A stretch of DNA of 64,000 nt from Indolivaga alginatilytica (lineage in GTDB: Bacteria > Bacteroidota > Bacteroidia > Bacteroidales > Dysgonomonadaceae): assembly GCF_003201355.1 (NCBI RefSeq), contig NZ_QICL01000008.1, positions 100,593-164,592 on the forward strand, written 5' to 3'. Positions 17,102 through 26,768 of the stretch are shown in pieces. How positions within the stretch are numbered: position 1 is the first letter of the stretch; every line of letters starts with the position of its first letter. The notes beneath the pieces are model-generated. The model made no database searches and had not been told where the DNA came from. It worked only from the letters and a program-made list of their open reading frames with translations. The position numbers and the translations under genes were made by a program.

Positions 17102-18133
17102 ATGGAAATAAAGCATTTTAATACGATTATTATAGGAGGTGGTCCGGCAGGCATTACGTGTGGCTATATATTGACAAAAAATAGCAAGGAATGCCTCATC
17201 ATTGATAGAGCAGAATTTCCACGTGAAAAATTGTGCGGGGGAGGACTTACGCCTAAAGCCCATAAGATAGTTAAATCTATTTTTGGAGAAATAACGTACG
17301 ATTATCATGCGGTTAATAATTTTGAGGTATATTCGGATAATAAGTATTTGTGTACTTACCGCTTATATACCGAAACAAGAACAGTAAGCAGAAAAGAATT
17401 TGATTATGTATTATACAAAGAATATATTAATATTGGAGGTAAAATACAGCAGGGAAAACCAACCGTAATAGAGGAGAAAGAGGGTAAGGTATACATTACT
17501 CTTGCCGATGGGCAGCTTTTTTCGTGCGACTATCTTGTTGGTGCAGACGGAGCCAATAGTTTTGTACGTAACTATTTACACCCTAATCGATCGAAAGGAA
17601 TTATATGTTTAGAAACAGCTACTGATGATAAATCTATCGAAAACATACAAGTTTTTTTTCCAAAAGAGTTTGTAGGAGGATTTGCCTATATTTTCCCAAA
17701 TAAAGATGGGTGTGTAGTCGGATGCGGATATGAAAATCTGGATGTAAATGTATTTCGAAAATATTTGAAAGATAATAATATAGTAAGCAATCAGCGAATT
17801 AGGGGAGCGTATATTCCGATGTTCGATAAAATAGATTACCCTTTCAAAGATAATATAATACTGATAGGAGATGCCGGAGGCTATGCCGATTCTATATCGG
17901 GAGAAGGTCTATATTATGCCTTCAAAACAGGCGAAAATGCGGCTATATCTATAATCAATAACAGTTCTTTTGAGATTCAGAATAGAGACGTGATCAAAAA
18001 AATACTCAAGACAACGAAATGCTCAAATCTGTTTTATAACAAATTAGTAAACAGCTTATTCTTATTTCTCTTTAAGAAAGGGTTTCAACATCGTAGAATC
18101 GAAAAATTGTTGAATCGCTATCTCGGTTTTTAA
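17102..18133 (+). CDS. Geranylgeranyl-reductase family FAD-dependent oxidoreductase
   Basis: A 343-residue flavoprotein. The N-terminal Rossmann motif GGGPAGITCGYIL (about 12-24) binds FAD ADP; EFPREKLCGGGLTPKA and the late GDAGGYADSISGEGLYYA motif are typical of the geranylgeranyl reductase / FixC-like group. Such enzymes reduce isoprenoid double bonds or oxidise hydroxylated substrates. Whether this one acts on a quinone side chain, another isoprenoid or something else cannot be told from sequence. It stands alone, between terminators and der. Confidence 0.85.
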   Translation: MEIKHFNTIIIGGGPAGITCGYILTKNSKECLIIDRAEFPREKLCGGGLTPKAHKIVKSIFGEITYDYHAVNNFEVYSDNKYLCTYRLYTETRTVSRKEFDYVLYKEYINIGGKIQQGKPTVIEEKEGKVYITLADGQLFSCDYLVGADGANSFVRNYLHPNRSKGIICLETATDDKSIENIQVFFPKEFVGGFAYIFPNKDGCVVGCGYENLDVNVFRKYLKDNNIVSNQRIRGAYIPMFDKIDYPFKDNIILIGDAGGYADSISGEGLYYAFKTGENAAISIINNSSFEIQNRDVIKKILKTTKCSNLFYNKLVNSLFLFLFKKGFQHRRIEKLLNRYLGF

Positions 18134-18176
18134 CTTTACGGAGAAGAAGCTTTTATTCGGGCAAAAAAACATTAAA

Positions 18177-18190
18177 TAGGTCGGGGACTT
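18177..18190. repeat. Degenerate palindrome TAGGTCGGGGACTT upstream of der
   Basis: A weak copy of the interspersed palindrome, immediately upstream of the der -7 box, where a -33 element would lie. Symmetry is only partial. Confidence 0.4.
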
Positions 18191-18209
18191 TAAAACGATA
18201 AAAAATAAG

Positions 18210-18217
18210 TATCTTTG
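18210..18217 (+). promoter_or_regulatory. -7 box of der
   Basis: TATCTTTG matches TAnnTTTG, 28 bases before the ATG at 18246. Confidence 0.6.
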
Positions 18218-18245
18218 CACCAAATAAGATAGATCTTAATAATTT

Positions 18246-19571
18246 ATGGGAAATTTAGTAGCGATTGTTGGACGTCCAAATGTAGGAAAATCAACACTTT
18301 TCAATCGTCTGATACAAACTCGTCAGGCTATTGTTGATGAGACTTCGGGGACAACTCGCGACAGACAATACGGTAAAACAGAGTGGGGAGGACTAGAGTT
18401 CTCTGTGGTTGATACCGGTGGATGGGTTGTAAACTCGGATGATATTTTTGAGGAAGAAATCAATAAGCAAGTGAAAATTGCGATACAAGAAGCAGATGTA
18501 ATTCTGTTTGTAGTAGATGTAATGAATGGTGTTACTGATCTGGATTTGGGCGTGGCTCATATCTTGCGTAGAGCAAAAGGTAAACCTGTTATTTTAGTAA
18601 CAAATAAGGCTGACAATTTTAATGTTCACCCGCTTTCTGCTGAGTTTTACTCATTAGGATTGGGTGATCCAATAAATATTTCGGCAATAAACGGCGCCGG
18701 AACTGGTGATCTGCTTGATTTAGTTATCAGTAAGTTTACGAAGAAAGACGATCAGGTATTCGATACTTATGAGGATACTATACCTCGTATTGCAGTAGTA
18801 GGTCGCCCTAATGCCGGAAAATCATCGTTCGTAAATGCTTTGATTGACGAAGAGCGTAATATTGTAACCGATATTGCCGGTACAACACGTGATTCGGTAT
18901 ATACTCGTTTCGATAAGTTCAATATGGACTTTTATCTGGTTGATACAGCAGGTATTCGCAAGAAAGGAAAAGTTACGGAAGACTTGGAGTATTATTCGGT
19001 AATCCGTTCTATTAAAGCAATCGAAAATTCGGATGTTTGCGTTTTGATGCTTGATGCTACACAAGGTATCGAAAGTCAGGACTTGAATATATTCTCTATT
19101 ATTCAAAAGAATAGGAAGGGATTAGTTGTATGTGTGAATAAATGGGATTTAGTAGAAAATAAAGAGCAGATTGTTGTTAAGACATTCGAAAATACAATTC
19201 GTGAAAGATTAGCTCCTTTTACTGATTTTCCTATTGTATTTGCTTCCGCATCAACAAAACAGCGTATTCTTAAGGTTTTAGAAATGGCTAAAGAGGTTTA
19301 TACTCATAAAAAAGTTAGAATACCTACTCATAAGCTGAATGAGGTGATGTTGCCTATCATAGAGCGTACACCGCCTCCCTCAAATAAAGGGAAATATGTT
19401 AAGATTAAATACATTACCCAATTACCCAATACGCAGGTTCCTACGTTTGTGTTCTTCTGTAATTTACCTCAGTGGATTAAAGACCCATATAAACGCTTCT
19501 TGGAGAATCGTATTCGAGAGCATTGGAATTTGTCAGGTACACAAATCAATATTATTATTAGAGAGAAATAA
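18246..19571 (+). CDS. der: Der (EngA), double GTPase for 50S ribosome assembly
   Basis: Der has two tandem GTPase domains and a KH-like C-terminus and acts in late assembly of the large ribosomal subunit. Both G1 motifs are present, [10 protein letters not shown] (near residue 10) and [10 protein letters not shown] (near 185), with G3 motifs DTGG and DTAG and G4 motifs NKAD and NKWD. The 441-residue length is normal. The gene is monocistronic, with its own promoter box and a strong shared terminator downstream. Confidence 0.97.
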   Translation: MGNLVAIVGRPNVGKSTLFNRLIQTRQAIVDETSGTTRDRQYGKTEWGGLEFSVVDTGGWVVNSDDIFEEEINKQVKIAIQEADVILFVVDVMNGVTDLDLGVAHILRRAKGKPVILVTNKADNFNVHPLSAEFYSLGLGDPINISAINGAGTGDLLDLVISKFTKKDDQVFDTYEDTIPRIAVVGRPNAGKSSFVNALIDEERNIVTDIAGTTRDSVYTRFDKFNMDFYLVDTAGIRKKGKVTEDLEYYSVIRSIKAIENSDVCVLMLDATQGIESQDLNIFSIIQKNRKGLVVCVNKWDLVENKEQIVVKTFENTIRERLAPFTDFPIVFASASTKQRILKVLEMAKEVYTHKKVRIPTHKLNEVMLPIIERTPPPSNKGKYVKIKYITQLPNTQVPTFVFFCNLPQWIKDPYKRFLENRIREHWNLSGTQINIIIREK

Positions 19572-19610
19572 GGGTTATACTCTCTCTCTTTCTGATATTT
19601 AATAGAATAT

Positions 19611-19647
19611 AAAAGGAAAACCGATCTGTAAGATCGGTTTTCCTTTT
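19611..19647. terminator. Bidirectional terminator between der and the aminotransferase gene
   Basis: A perfect 17-base stem (19611-19627 with 19631-19647) with a 3-base loop. Runs of A on the left and T on the right serve both convergent genes. Confidence 0.9.
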
Positions 19648-19676
19648 ATATATGATATGCTACTGATGATTTCCTC

Positions 19677-20876
19677 TTATTTTTCAAGAGTGTTATATGC
19701 TTCCAATGCTTTTTCCAGAACTGTTAAGGCATTACCTAAATCTTCTTTATTTAGAACATAAGCCATTCTGACTTCATTTTTACCTAATCCGGGTGTTGTA
19801 TAAAAGCCCGAAGCAGGAGCCATAAAAATAGTTTGACCTTCGTATTCGAAATCGGATAGGCACCATTCACAGAACTTATCGGCATCATCTACAGGTAGTT
19901 TTACCACTGTATAGAAAGCCCCCATAGGTATCGGAGAATAAACTCCGGGAATCATGTTTAATCTGTCAATTAAGAATTTGCGGCGTTCGACATATTCCTC
20001 GTACGTATCACGTAAATAATCGGGATCTGCATCCAAAGAAGCTTCTGCAACTATTTGTCCGATAAGTGGTGGACTTAAACGTGCTTGGCAGAATTTCATT
20101 ACTGCCTTTAGAAGTTCCTTGTTTTTGCTTATAAGGGCACCTATACGTATGCCGCACTCGCTATATCGTTTCGACACAGAGTCGATAAGCACTACATTCT
20201 CTTCAATACCTACCAAGTGACAAGCCGAAACATAGGGAGACCCTGTATATATGAATTCGCGATAAACCTCGTCCGAAAACAAATATAAATCATATTTTTG
20301 GATAAGTTTCTTTATCTGGTTCATCTCAGCTCTCGAATATAAGTAGCCGGTTGGATTATTAGGATTGCATATCATAATCCCTTTAGTTCGCTCATTGATA
20401 AGTTCCTCAAATTTTTCAATTGGAGGTAGAGCGAAACCTTCTTCAATAGTTGAAGATACAGGTCTTATTATGGCGCCTGCAGAGACCGCAAAAGCCATGT
20501 AATTGGCATAGGCGGGTTCAGGTACAATAATCTCATCACCGGGATTTAAACAGGCTAGGAAGGCGAAGAGAACGGCTTCTGATCCTCCGGTAGTTATAAT
20601 AATCTCGTCAGCCGATACATTTATATTGTATTTGGCATAGTAGCCCACTAATTTCTCGCGATAAGAGCGGTAACCATCACTAGGACTATATTCGAGAATG
20701 GTTCTGTCAATATTCTTTAGTGCGTCTAAACCTGCTTGAGGTGTAGGTAAATCGGGTTGACCGATATTAAGATGATAAACTTTCAGCCCTCTTGCTTTAG
20801 CTGAGTCTGATAAGGGTGCCAACTTCCTGATAGGGGAGCTGGGCATTTGTATTCCACGTTCCGAAATTTTAGGCAT
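19677..20876 (-). CDS. Class I/II PLP-dependent aminotransferase
   Basis: A 399-residue fold-type I aminotransferase of the aspartate aminotransferase superfamily. Visible features: NIGQPDLPTP near the start, TTGGSEAVLFAF (cofactor phosphate loop), ICNPNNPTGYLYS, and VSKRYSECGIRIGALI, in which the lysine should bind PLP and the arginine the substrate carboxylate. The exact substrate (aspartate, aromatic or other) cannot be settled by eye. It is monocistronic and convergent with der. Confidence 0.9.
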   Translation of the reverse strand: MPKISERGIQMPSSPIRKLAPLSDSAKARGLKVYHLNIGQPDLPTPQAGLDALKNIDRTILEYSPSDGYRSYREKLVGYYAKYNINVSADEIIITTGGSEAVLFAFLACLNPGDEIIVPEPAYANYMAFAVSAGAIIRPVSSTIEEGFALPPIEKFEELINERTKGIMICNPNNPTGYLYSRAEMNQIKKLIQKYDLYLFSDEVYREFIYTGSPYVSACHLVGIEENVVLIDSVSKRYSECGIRIGALISKNKELLKAVMKFCQARLSPPLIGQIVAEASLDADPDYLRDTYEEYVERRKFLIDRLNMIPGVYSPIPMGAFYTVVKLPVDDADKFCEWCLSDFEYEGQTIFMAPASGFYTTPGLGKNEVRMAYVLNKEDLGNALTVLEKALEAYNTLEK

Positions 20877-20950
20877 ATTGTCTTAAAATGATTCGATGAA
20901 GATAGTAAATATTTGTTATATTATAATTCATTAGATTTAGAAAATGGTAT

Positions 20951-21958
20951 TTAATTATAGATTTTGATCCTACTATATTTATTGGTCAAAAATGTAATTA
21001 TGTTTGAGGTAATATATGCTGCTACAATAGTAACAGCTATGGCTAAAATATTTAGAATTAATCCATTCATTTTCGTATGATATGTAAGTAAAAACAAAAT
21101 CTTTTCATGGTATAGATAAATAGTGAGGCTATATGTTCCCCAGAATGTAAGTATGGAGGAAAAGATATATGTTGGAAGTATATCGAAAACTTTGGTTAGT
21201 AATAAACACAAAGGAAGTGTTGTTAGTATTAGTGGATACCAAATAAATCCATATGCCGTATATTTGAAATAATCTCCCACATTATGTAATTGGCAAATAA
21301 TGAATATTATTCCTACTAATAAAGATAGGTAAAGATAATAGACGGTGAGAGGGGATATTCTCTTCTTATTAATAATTAGATATCCCACGCATAATCCCAT
21401 CAAAAAAGATGGAATTCTTGCTGTAAATATTTGTAGATAGCTGAAATCTGTGTTAGTTATTAATATCGAAATAATAATTGATATTAAACTTATTATGATT
21501 GAAGCTGTTATGATTCTCTTTTGAAAATATTTTAAAAAAACAGGAGTTAGGATATATAAAAAAACGATTGCAGATATAAACCAAGGAGACGTAAGAGTAT
21601 CCCCCTTTCCTACCCAAAATCCTAGTGTAGTTATACTATAAAATAGATATGAGATCTCGTATTTATATAGATATATAGCAATTGAAGTAAAGATTATTGC
21701 TATTAATATGTGAGTTGGAAATATTCGTAATAATCTCTTTTTATAAAAAGAGATAGTCGAGGGGTTTTGTTGCCATGAAAAAAAAAGACCAATTCCGGAA
21801 ACCATGAAAAAAATTTCAACACCCGCATACCCCAACCATTTAATTTCCGAAATAATAGGTATGTAGAAGACAAGTGACATATGATAAAAAGTAATCCATA
21901 ATATAGCAAAGCCCATAAGCTGGGTTCTATATTTACTTAACACGGAGAGGTCGTACAT
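20951..21958 (-). CDS. Membrane acyltransferase (acyltransferase 3, OafA/YrhL type)
   Basis: The 335-residue protein is hydrophobic throughout, with about ten membrane segments. Near the N-terminus it has WITFYHMSLVF, where the histidine is the conserved catalytic-type residue of acyltransferase 3 proteins, followed by GYAGVEIFFMVSGIGLFFSW. Members O-acylate cell-surface polysaccharides or lipids. It is very AT-rich and has no sugar-biosynthesis neighbours, so the acceptor is unknown. Confidence 0.85.
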   Translation of the reverse strand: MYDLSVLSKYRTQLMGFAILWITFYHMSLVFYIPIISEIKWLGYAGVEIFFMVSGIGLFFSWQQNPSTISFYKKRLLRIFPTHILIAIIFTSIAIYLYKYEISYLFYSITTLGFWVGKGDTLTSPWFISAIVFLYILTPVFLKYFQKRIITASIIISLISIIISILITNTDFSYLQIFTARIPSFLMGLCVGYLIINKKRISPLTVYYLYLSLLVGIIFIICQLHNVGDYFKYTAYGFIWYPLILTTLPLCLLLTKVFDILPTYIFSSILTFWGTYSLTIYLYHEKILFLLTYHTKMNGLILNILAIAVTIVAAYITSNIITFLTNKYSRIKIYN

Positions 21959-22055
21959 CTATATTTTATTTAAAATTTACTTCTAAGCTCATGTCTTTTT
22001 ATTAGTGCAGCTAATAATTATAATTACACACTTTGAATTATATTGAGTTGTGTCT

Positions 22056-22949
22056 TTATTTGGCTTTATAATAGTCGTAGGCAGCTTTAGATATTTGAGC
22101 TATTATTGTTGCATTTGTCTTATCATCTTCTATTGAATTTACGATAAAGACTGCGATTGAAAATTGTTTACCATTGGGTAGTTCTATAAAACCTAAATCA
22201 TTATCGGCAGCTTTAAGACCCTGTGCGTTGCGAAATGAAGTCCCTGTTTTGTGCCCTACTACAGTATTTGGAGGAAGCAAAGCTTTTATTTTATCCTGCC
22301 CCGTAGATGTATCAATAAGTGATTCCCATAAGAAGTTTTTATATTTCGGTGGGAACCAGTCGTCCTGTTGCCTAAATTTTTCGAGAAGCTCAACCGCAGA
22401 ATAAGGAGTAGTCCAGTTGGCATATTGTTTACTATGATCATCATGCATTTCCTTTTCTGTTGCAGTAATCGCGATTTGCATAATGCCCAGGCTCTTTATA
22501 TATTTTTCGACATAATCGGTACCTCCTAAAAAGCTAAATAATATATCGCAGGCATTATTATCACTTTGAGATACGCTATATTGTAGCAATTCTTTAATTG
22601 GCATGTAAAAGTTACCTTCGGGTCTTGCATCCCTTAGCGGACTATGGGTGTCAGGTTGTAATGCTGATTTACTTATATATATTTGTTGATCTAAAGGTAA
22701 ATTTCGTCTGTTCAGATTATCTAATACCGCTAGGGCTTGATGAAATTTGTATACACTCATTGTAGGGTAACGATACTGATTATTTACAGTCAATGTATCT
22801 TTACCATTAAAGATGATAGCGACTCCAACAGTTGCATTCTTATTTTCGATAATTGATCCAATATTTTTTCTAAGCTCATAGCCTTGAGCACAGACCGAAA
22901 GTGTAGCCCAAAGGAAACATCCCAAAATGAGGAAACGATTCATTTTCAT
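22056..22949 (-). CDS. Class A serine beta-lactamase (subclass A2-like)
   Basis: A secreted 297-residue enzyme that hydrolyses beta-lactams. A signal peptide ends near VCAQG (residue 22). The class A motifs are all present: SVYK with nucleophile Ser65 and Lys68, SDN at 129-131, a Glu165-x-Glu167 segment in the omega-loop, and KTG at 234-236. The style (ATEKEMHDDH) resembles the CfxA/CepA/PER side of class A found in Bacteroidetes; no closer name is claimed. A -7 box lies upstream with a repeat palindrome directly at the predicted transcript start. No mobile element is nearby, so it is probably chromosomal. Confidence 0.93.
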   Translation of the reverse strand: MKMNRFLILGCFLWATLSVCAQGYELRKNIGSIIENKNATVGVAIIFNGKDTLTVNNQYRYPTMSVYKFHQALAVLDNLNRRNLPLDQQIYISKSALQPDTHSPLRDARPEGNFYMPIKELLQYSVSQSDNNACDILFSFLGGTDYVEKYIKSLGIMQIAITATEKEMHDDHSKQYANWTTPYSAVELLEKFRQQDDWFPPKYKNFLWESLIDTSTGQDKIKALLPPNTVVGHKTGTSFRNAQGLKAADNDLGFIELPNGKQFSIAVFIVNSIEDDKTNATIIAQISKAAYDYYKAK

Positions 22950-22992
22950 TAAAATTGATTTTAGTGTGAGAATAGCTACTATCGCTAAGAGT

Positions 22993-23007
22993 TAGGTCTG
23001 CAACCTT
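22993..23007. repeat. Palindrome at the beta-lactamase transcript start
   Basis: TAGGTCTGCAACCTT; on the minus strand it reads AAGGTTGCAGACCTA. It begins exactly 8 bases after the -7 box (23016-23023), the same spacing and pattern (AAGGT-N5-ACCTA) as upstream of the L,D-transpeptidase gene near 47.5 kb. Confidence 0.7.
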
Positions 23008-23015
23008 ATTATTTA

Positions 23016-23023
23016 CAAATATA
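23016..23023 (-). promoter_or_regulatory. -7 box of the beta-lactamase gene
   Basis: On the minus strand TATATTTG fits TAnnTTTG, 66 bases upstream of the start. No good -33 box at 19-20 bases. Confidence 0.5.
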
Positions 23024-23079
23024 ATAAATATACTGGTATTTCTATTTGTTTTCTAGCTTGTGTGTCCAGCATTAAAACA

Positions 23080-23109
23080 GAAAAGGTGCAACTTTCGTTA
23101 CACCTTCTC
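23080..23109 (-). terminator. Terminator of rpsA
   Basis: Arms 23080-23092 and 23097-23109 pair at 11 of 13 positions, with a short loop; read on the minus strand, T-rich sequence follows. Confidence 0.7.
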
Positions 23110-23131
23110 GTATATAGAATTGTATAAATTC

Positions 23132-24934
23132 TTATTTGCCTTCGCCTGAAAGTTTATCTCTCAAAGCAGCAAGTTCTTCGATATCACCTAAAGTAGTTTT
23201 TTCAGCAGCAGTAGATGTCATTTGAGGAGCATCGTCTTTTTTAGCTGATTTTCTAGGAGCTCTTTTTTCAGAAGCTTCTCTATTTTCACCACCACCTTTT
23301 TCGTCTTCATAAACTTTGCTATGAGAAACGATGATTCTCTTAGAATCTTTATTGAATTCGATAACTTTGAACTCTAGTTTGTCTTCAACCTGAGCTTGTG
23401 TTCCGTCTTCTTTCACTAAGTGTTTTGGAGTTGCAAAACCTTCAACACCGTAAGGAAGAGAGATAACAGCACCTTTGTCAACAAGTTCAACAACTGTACC
23501 TTCGTGTACTGATCCTACTGTAAAGATAGTTTCGAATACATCCCAAGGATTTTCTTCCAATTGTTTGTGACCTAGGCTCAAACGACGGTTGTCTTTGTCT
23601 ATTTCAAGTACTTGAACTTGGATATCAGCACCGATTTGAGTTATTTCGCTTGGGTGTTTGATTTTCTTAGTCCAAGAAAGATCTGAAATGTGGATTAGAC
23701 CATCAACGCCTTCTTCTATTTCAGCAAATACTCCGAAGTTAGTGAAGTTACGTACTTTAGCAGTATGTTGGCTTCCAACCGGATATTTTTCTTCGATATT
23801 TTCCCATGGATCTGGTTTCAATTGTTTGATACCCAGAGACATTTTGCGTTCGTCACGATCAAGAGTAAGAACAACGGCTTCTACTTCGTCACCCACTTTC
23901 ATAAAGTCTTGAGCGCTGCGTAGGTGTTGTGTCCAGCTCATTTCTGATACGTGGATAAGACCTTCTACTCCTGTAGTGATTTCGATGAATGCACCATAGT
24001 CAGCCATAACAACAACTCTACCTTTCACTTTGTCACCAACTTTCAAGTCAGCGCTAAGAGCATCCCATGGATGAGGAGTAAGTTGTTTTAGACCAAGAGC
24101 GATACGTTTTTTGTCATCATCGAAGTCAAGGATAACCACGTTGATTTTTTCATCCAATTTAACCACTTCTTCCGGATGTTGTACACGTCCCCAAGAAAGG
24201 TCAGTAATGTGGATAAGACCATCTACACCGCCAAGGTCGATAAATACACCATAAGAAGTGATGTTTTTAACAGTACCTTCTAGCACTTGTCCTTTTTCCA
24301 GTTTCGAGATGATGTCTTTCTTTTGTTGTTCAAGTTCAGCCTCGATAAGAGCTTTGTGAGATACAACAACGTTTTTGAATTCGTGGTTGATTTTAACCAC
24401 TTTGAATTCCATAGTTTTATCTACGAATACATCATAGTCACGGATTGGCTTAACATCGATTTGAGATCCCGGAAGGAACGCCTCGATACCAAATACGTCT
24501 ACAATCATACCGCCCTTAGTACGGCATTTGATGTATCCTTTGATAATTTCGTCTTTTTCAAGAGCTTCGTTAACACGTTCCCAAGAGCGAGAAGCGCGTG
24601 CTTTTTTGTGAGAAAGGATAAGCTGTCCTTTTTTGTCTTCTTGGCTTTCGATGTATACTTCTACTTCGTCACCCACTTTTAAATCGGGGTTGTAACGAAA
24701 TTCGTTCATCGAAACAATACCGTCAGATTTGTAACCAATATTCACAACCACTTCGCGTTTGTTCATAGAGCTTACTTTACCCATAACCACTTCTTTATCA
24801 TTGATTCTGCTCAACGACTGGTCATAAGTTTTTTCTAAATCTTCTTTGCTTCTTTCTGAGAAAGTTTCACCGATCTCATAAGCATTCCAATCGAAATCTT
24901 CAATTGGACTTACATTTTTTAAGTTATCAGACAT
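23132..24934 (-). CDS. rpsA: Ribosomal protein S1
   Basis: The 600-residue protein has six S1 (OB-fold) RNA-binding repeats, visible from recurring GAFIEI / GVFIDLGG / GLIHISDLSW patterns, followed by a charged low-complexity tail (about 535-600) rich in Lys, Glu and Ala. S1 binds mRNA on the 30S subunit; in Bacteroidetes, where Shine-Dalgarno pairing is little used, it is expected to matter strongly for initiation. It has a well-formed promoter, and a small palindrome in its leader might be a feedback site (inference). Confidence 0.96.
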   Translation of the reverse strand: MSDNLKNVSPIEDFDWNAYEIGETFSERSKEDLEKTYDQSLSRINDKEVVMGKVSSMNKREVVVNIGYKSDGIVSMNEFRYNPDLKVGDEVEVYIESQEDKKGQLILSHKKARASRSWERVNEALEKDEIIKGYIKCRTKGGMIVDVFGIEAFLPGSQIDVKPIRDYDVFVDKTMEFKVVKINHEFKNVVVSHKALIEAELEQQKKDIISKLEKGQVLEGTVKNITSYGVFIDLGGVDGLIHITDLSWGRVQHPEEVVKLDEKINVVILDFDDDKKRIALGLKQLTPHPWDALSADLKVGDKVKGRVVVMADYGAFIEITTGVEGLIHVSEMSWTQHLRSAQDFMKVGDEVEAVVLTLDRDERKMSLGIKQLKPDPWENIEEKYPVGSQHTAKVRNFTNFGVFAEIEEGVDGLIHISDLSWTKKIKHPSEITQIGADIQVQVLEIDKDNRRLSLGHKQLEENPWDVFETIFTVGSVHEGTVVELVDKGAVISLPYGVEGFATPKHLVKEDGTQAQVEDKLEFKVIEFNKDSKRIIVSHSKVYEDEKGGGENREASEKRAPRKSAKKDDAPQMTSTAAEKTTLGDIEELAALRDKLSGEGK

Positions 24935-24946
24935 TTGTTACTGTTC

Positions 24947-24960
24947 GATCCTTTAGGATC
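24947..24960. promoter_or_regulatory. Palindrome in the rpsA leader
   Basis: GATCCTTTAGGATC has 6-base arms around TT. It lies between the rpsA promoter and start codon, 12 bases before the ATG on the minus strand, so it would form a small hairpin in the mRNA leader. Confidence 0.45.
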
Positions 24961-25003
24961 ATTTTATTAATAAATTAGACATTATGTTGTTTAAAAAACG
25001 GTG

Positions 25004-25035
25004 CAAAGGTATTGTTTTTCAAAGAATAAATCAAA
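25004..25035 (-). promoter_or_regulatory. Promoter of rpsA
   Basis: On the minus strand TTTG (25032-25035), 20 bases, then TACCTTTG (25004-25011): a full Bacteroidetes consensus promoter about 70 bases upstream of the start. Confidence 0.75.
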
Positions 25036-25124
25036 TGTATTGCTTATTATTTTTTGAGAAATGTTGAGCTTAAGTGATTTAAGTCAGATCATATATTTAT
25101 TTATGCTGATCTGTGATTGAAATA

Positions 25125-25269
25125 GTTACACAATAGGGTGACAATAGTTACAAAAAGTATTCAATAAAGTGACAAAGGCGACTTCTGAGTGTTACTTTTT
25201 CGAAATAGTTAACGATCTATTAATCAGTGTTTAATGATTCAAAAGGTTACAAAAGTAACAAAAGTGACA
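25125..25269. repeat. GTNACA iteron-like repeats with 9-base period
   Basis: GTTACA, GTGACA or GTAACA occurs at 25125, 25138, 25147, 25169, 25246, 25255 and 25264. The last three, and 25138/25147, are exactly 9 bases apart. No gene accounts for this; a 60-codon minus-strand frame here reads VTFVTFVTF from the repeat and is not convincing. The remainder of 24935-25407 holds the rpsA promoter and, at 25325-25350, a stretch vaguely like one arm of the inverted repeat at 48773-48829. Confidence 0.6.
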
Positions 25270-25407
25270 CTTTTTGATTGCTTTATTTTCTCTTGTTTGC
25301 TGTTTCTTAATTCGGTCTTAATTCGGGCAGACACATGCCAGTCTCTACTGCATCTGTTGATTGCCCACTGCCTTACTGATAGATAAAACGAATTGAATAA
25401 CAGAATC

Positions 25408-26727
25408 TTATTGTACAACAATTTCGATAATTGAATCTATATCGTCAAACTGAACATTTAATAAATCGAAAGTAACATTTCCTGTTTTTTTATCCACCGT
25501 CCAATTTAATTTAGAATCTATATTAACCCATCGTGCTGATTTAATTTTTTGAGGGATATTTATTGTAAACTTATTGCCGTCTTGTTCAAATAAGTGGATA
25601 TAATGTGTTTTTCCTTTTTGGGTAGTTGCTCCCCACGATTGAGGTTTTATGACTCCTCCCTGCGTTCCGTAGATAGTTTGACCAAACTTTTTAGTCCAGA
25701 TACCTACCTCCTGTAAGCACTTTACCGATTCGGGTTGTATCTCTCCATTAGGCATGGGACCTACATTCAATAATAGGTTGGCTCCATATCCGGCAGCTTT
25801 TACTAAGTAATGTATTATTGCGGTGGTCGATTTGAAGTTTGTATCTGTAATACTATATCCCCACGTGTTATTCATTGTCTCGCACGTTTCCATAGGGATA
25901 TGTTTGGATGCTGTTTGCCCTTCGCTGAATCCTGTTTTGTTTTCTCCCGGTAAATCTTTTTCGAATGCCTGATAGTCTTCCCCCTTTAAAGGCTCTTTGT
26001 GATGATTATTCGATATCATACAATTGGGTTGAAGTGTGTGGATCAGGTTGTAAATTTCAGGATAATGCCAATCTACTTTGGATGTTGCATGTGTATGGCT
26101 GCCATTGGGGTGCTGATCCCAGTCTCCATCAAACCAGATACCTGCGATATCTCCATAATTTGTCAATAGTTCGGTTAACTGAGCTTTCATGAAGTTGATA
26201 TACGAATTCCAGTCACCTCTTTCTGTGCGACCACAGCCTTGTCCTGTACCTCCTGTCCAATATTGATAATCGGTTCTTGACCAATCGATAAGTGAATAGT
26301 ATAATACTAATTTAATTCCTTCTTTATGACATTCGTCAGCTAATTCTTTAACAATATCTCTGCCAAAATGAGGGGTATTCATTATATTCCAGTCCGATTG
26401 CTTTGTATTCCAATTGCTGAATCCGTCGTGATGGCGTGAAGTGAATGTTATGTATTTCATTCCTGCATCTTTAGCGATTTTTACCCAAGTTTTAGCATCA
26501 AAATCTTGTGGATTAAAGAATTTTTGAAGCTTTTTATATTCTTGTACTTTTATGGGGCGGTTTTGCATTACCCATTCGCCATCTCCTAATACACTATACG
26601 GACCAAAATGGACAAATAAACCAAATCGGGCTTCGTCTAGCCATGCATGGTTGGGGTTGGGAGTCTGGCTTTGCATTTTAGTAAAAGATAAAGTCATAAT
26701 GAATACAAGTAAGATTGCTTTTTTCAT
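25408..26727 (-). CDS. Secreted alpha-L-fucosidase, GH29
   Basis: A glycoside hydrolase family 29 enzyme releasing alpha-L-fucose from glycans. The start is taken at 26727, where MKKAILLVFIMTLS gives a signal peptide; the frame runs on to 26787 but that would bury it. The mature enzyme begins near QTPNPNHAWLDEARFGLFVHF, followed by TSRHHDGF and IWFDGDWD, where Asp200 is the expected nucleophile of this retaining family. At 439 residues it is the catalytic domain with little extra. No susCD pair or sulfatase neighbours, so it is an isolated glycan enzyme. Confidence 0.93.
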   Translation of the reverse strand: MKKAILLVFIMTLSFTKMQSQTPNPNHAWLDEARFGLFVHFGPYSVLGDGEWVMQNRPIKVQEYKKLQKFFNPQDFDAKTWVKIAKDAGMKYITFTSRHHDGFSNWNTKQSDWNIMNTPHFGRDIVKELADECHKEGIKLVLYYSLIDWSRTDYQYWTGGTGQGCGRTERGDWNSYINFMKAQLTELLTNYGDIAGIWFDGDWDQHPNGSHTHATSKVDWHYPEIYNLIHTLQPNCMISNNHHKEPLKGEDYQAFEKDLPGENKTGFSEGQTASKHIPMETCETMNNTWGYSITDTNFKSTTAIIHYLVKAAGYGANLLLNVGPMPNGEIQPESVKCLQEVGIWTKKFGQTIYGTQGGVIKPQSWGATTQKGKTHYIHLFEQDGNKFTINIPQKIKSARWVNIDSKLNWTVDKKTGNVTFDLLNVQFDDIDSIIEIVVQ

Positions 26728-26768
26728 AGTATTTTTTTTAAATATTGATTCTTCAATAATTTTTAGCC

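Noticed and set aside
22056..22949. Beta-lactamase as part of a mobile resistance element
   Set aside because: No transposase, integrase or conjugation gene and no boundary repeat flanks it.
25239..25421. 60-codon minus-strand frame ending in VTFVTFVTF
   Set aside because: Its end is just the 9-base repeat translated, its start overlaps the fucosidase gene, and the composition is not protein-like.
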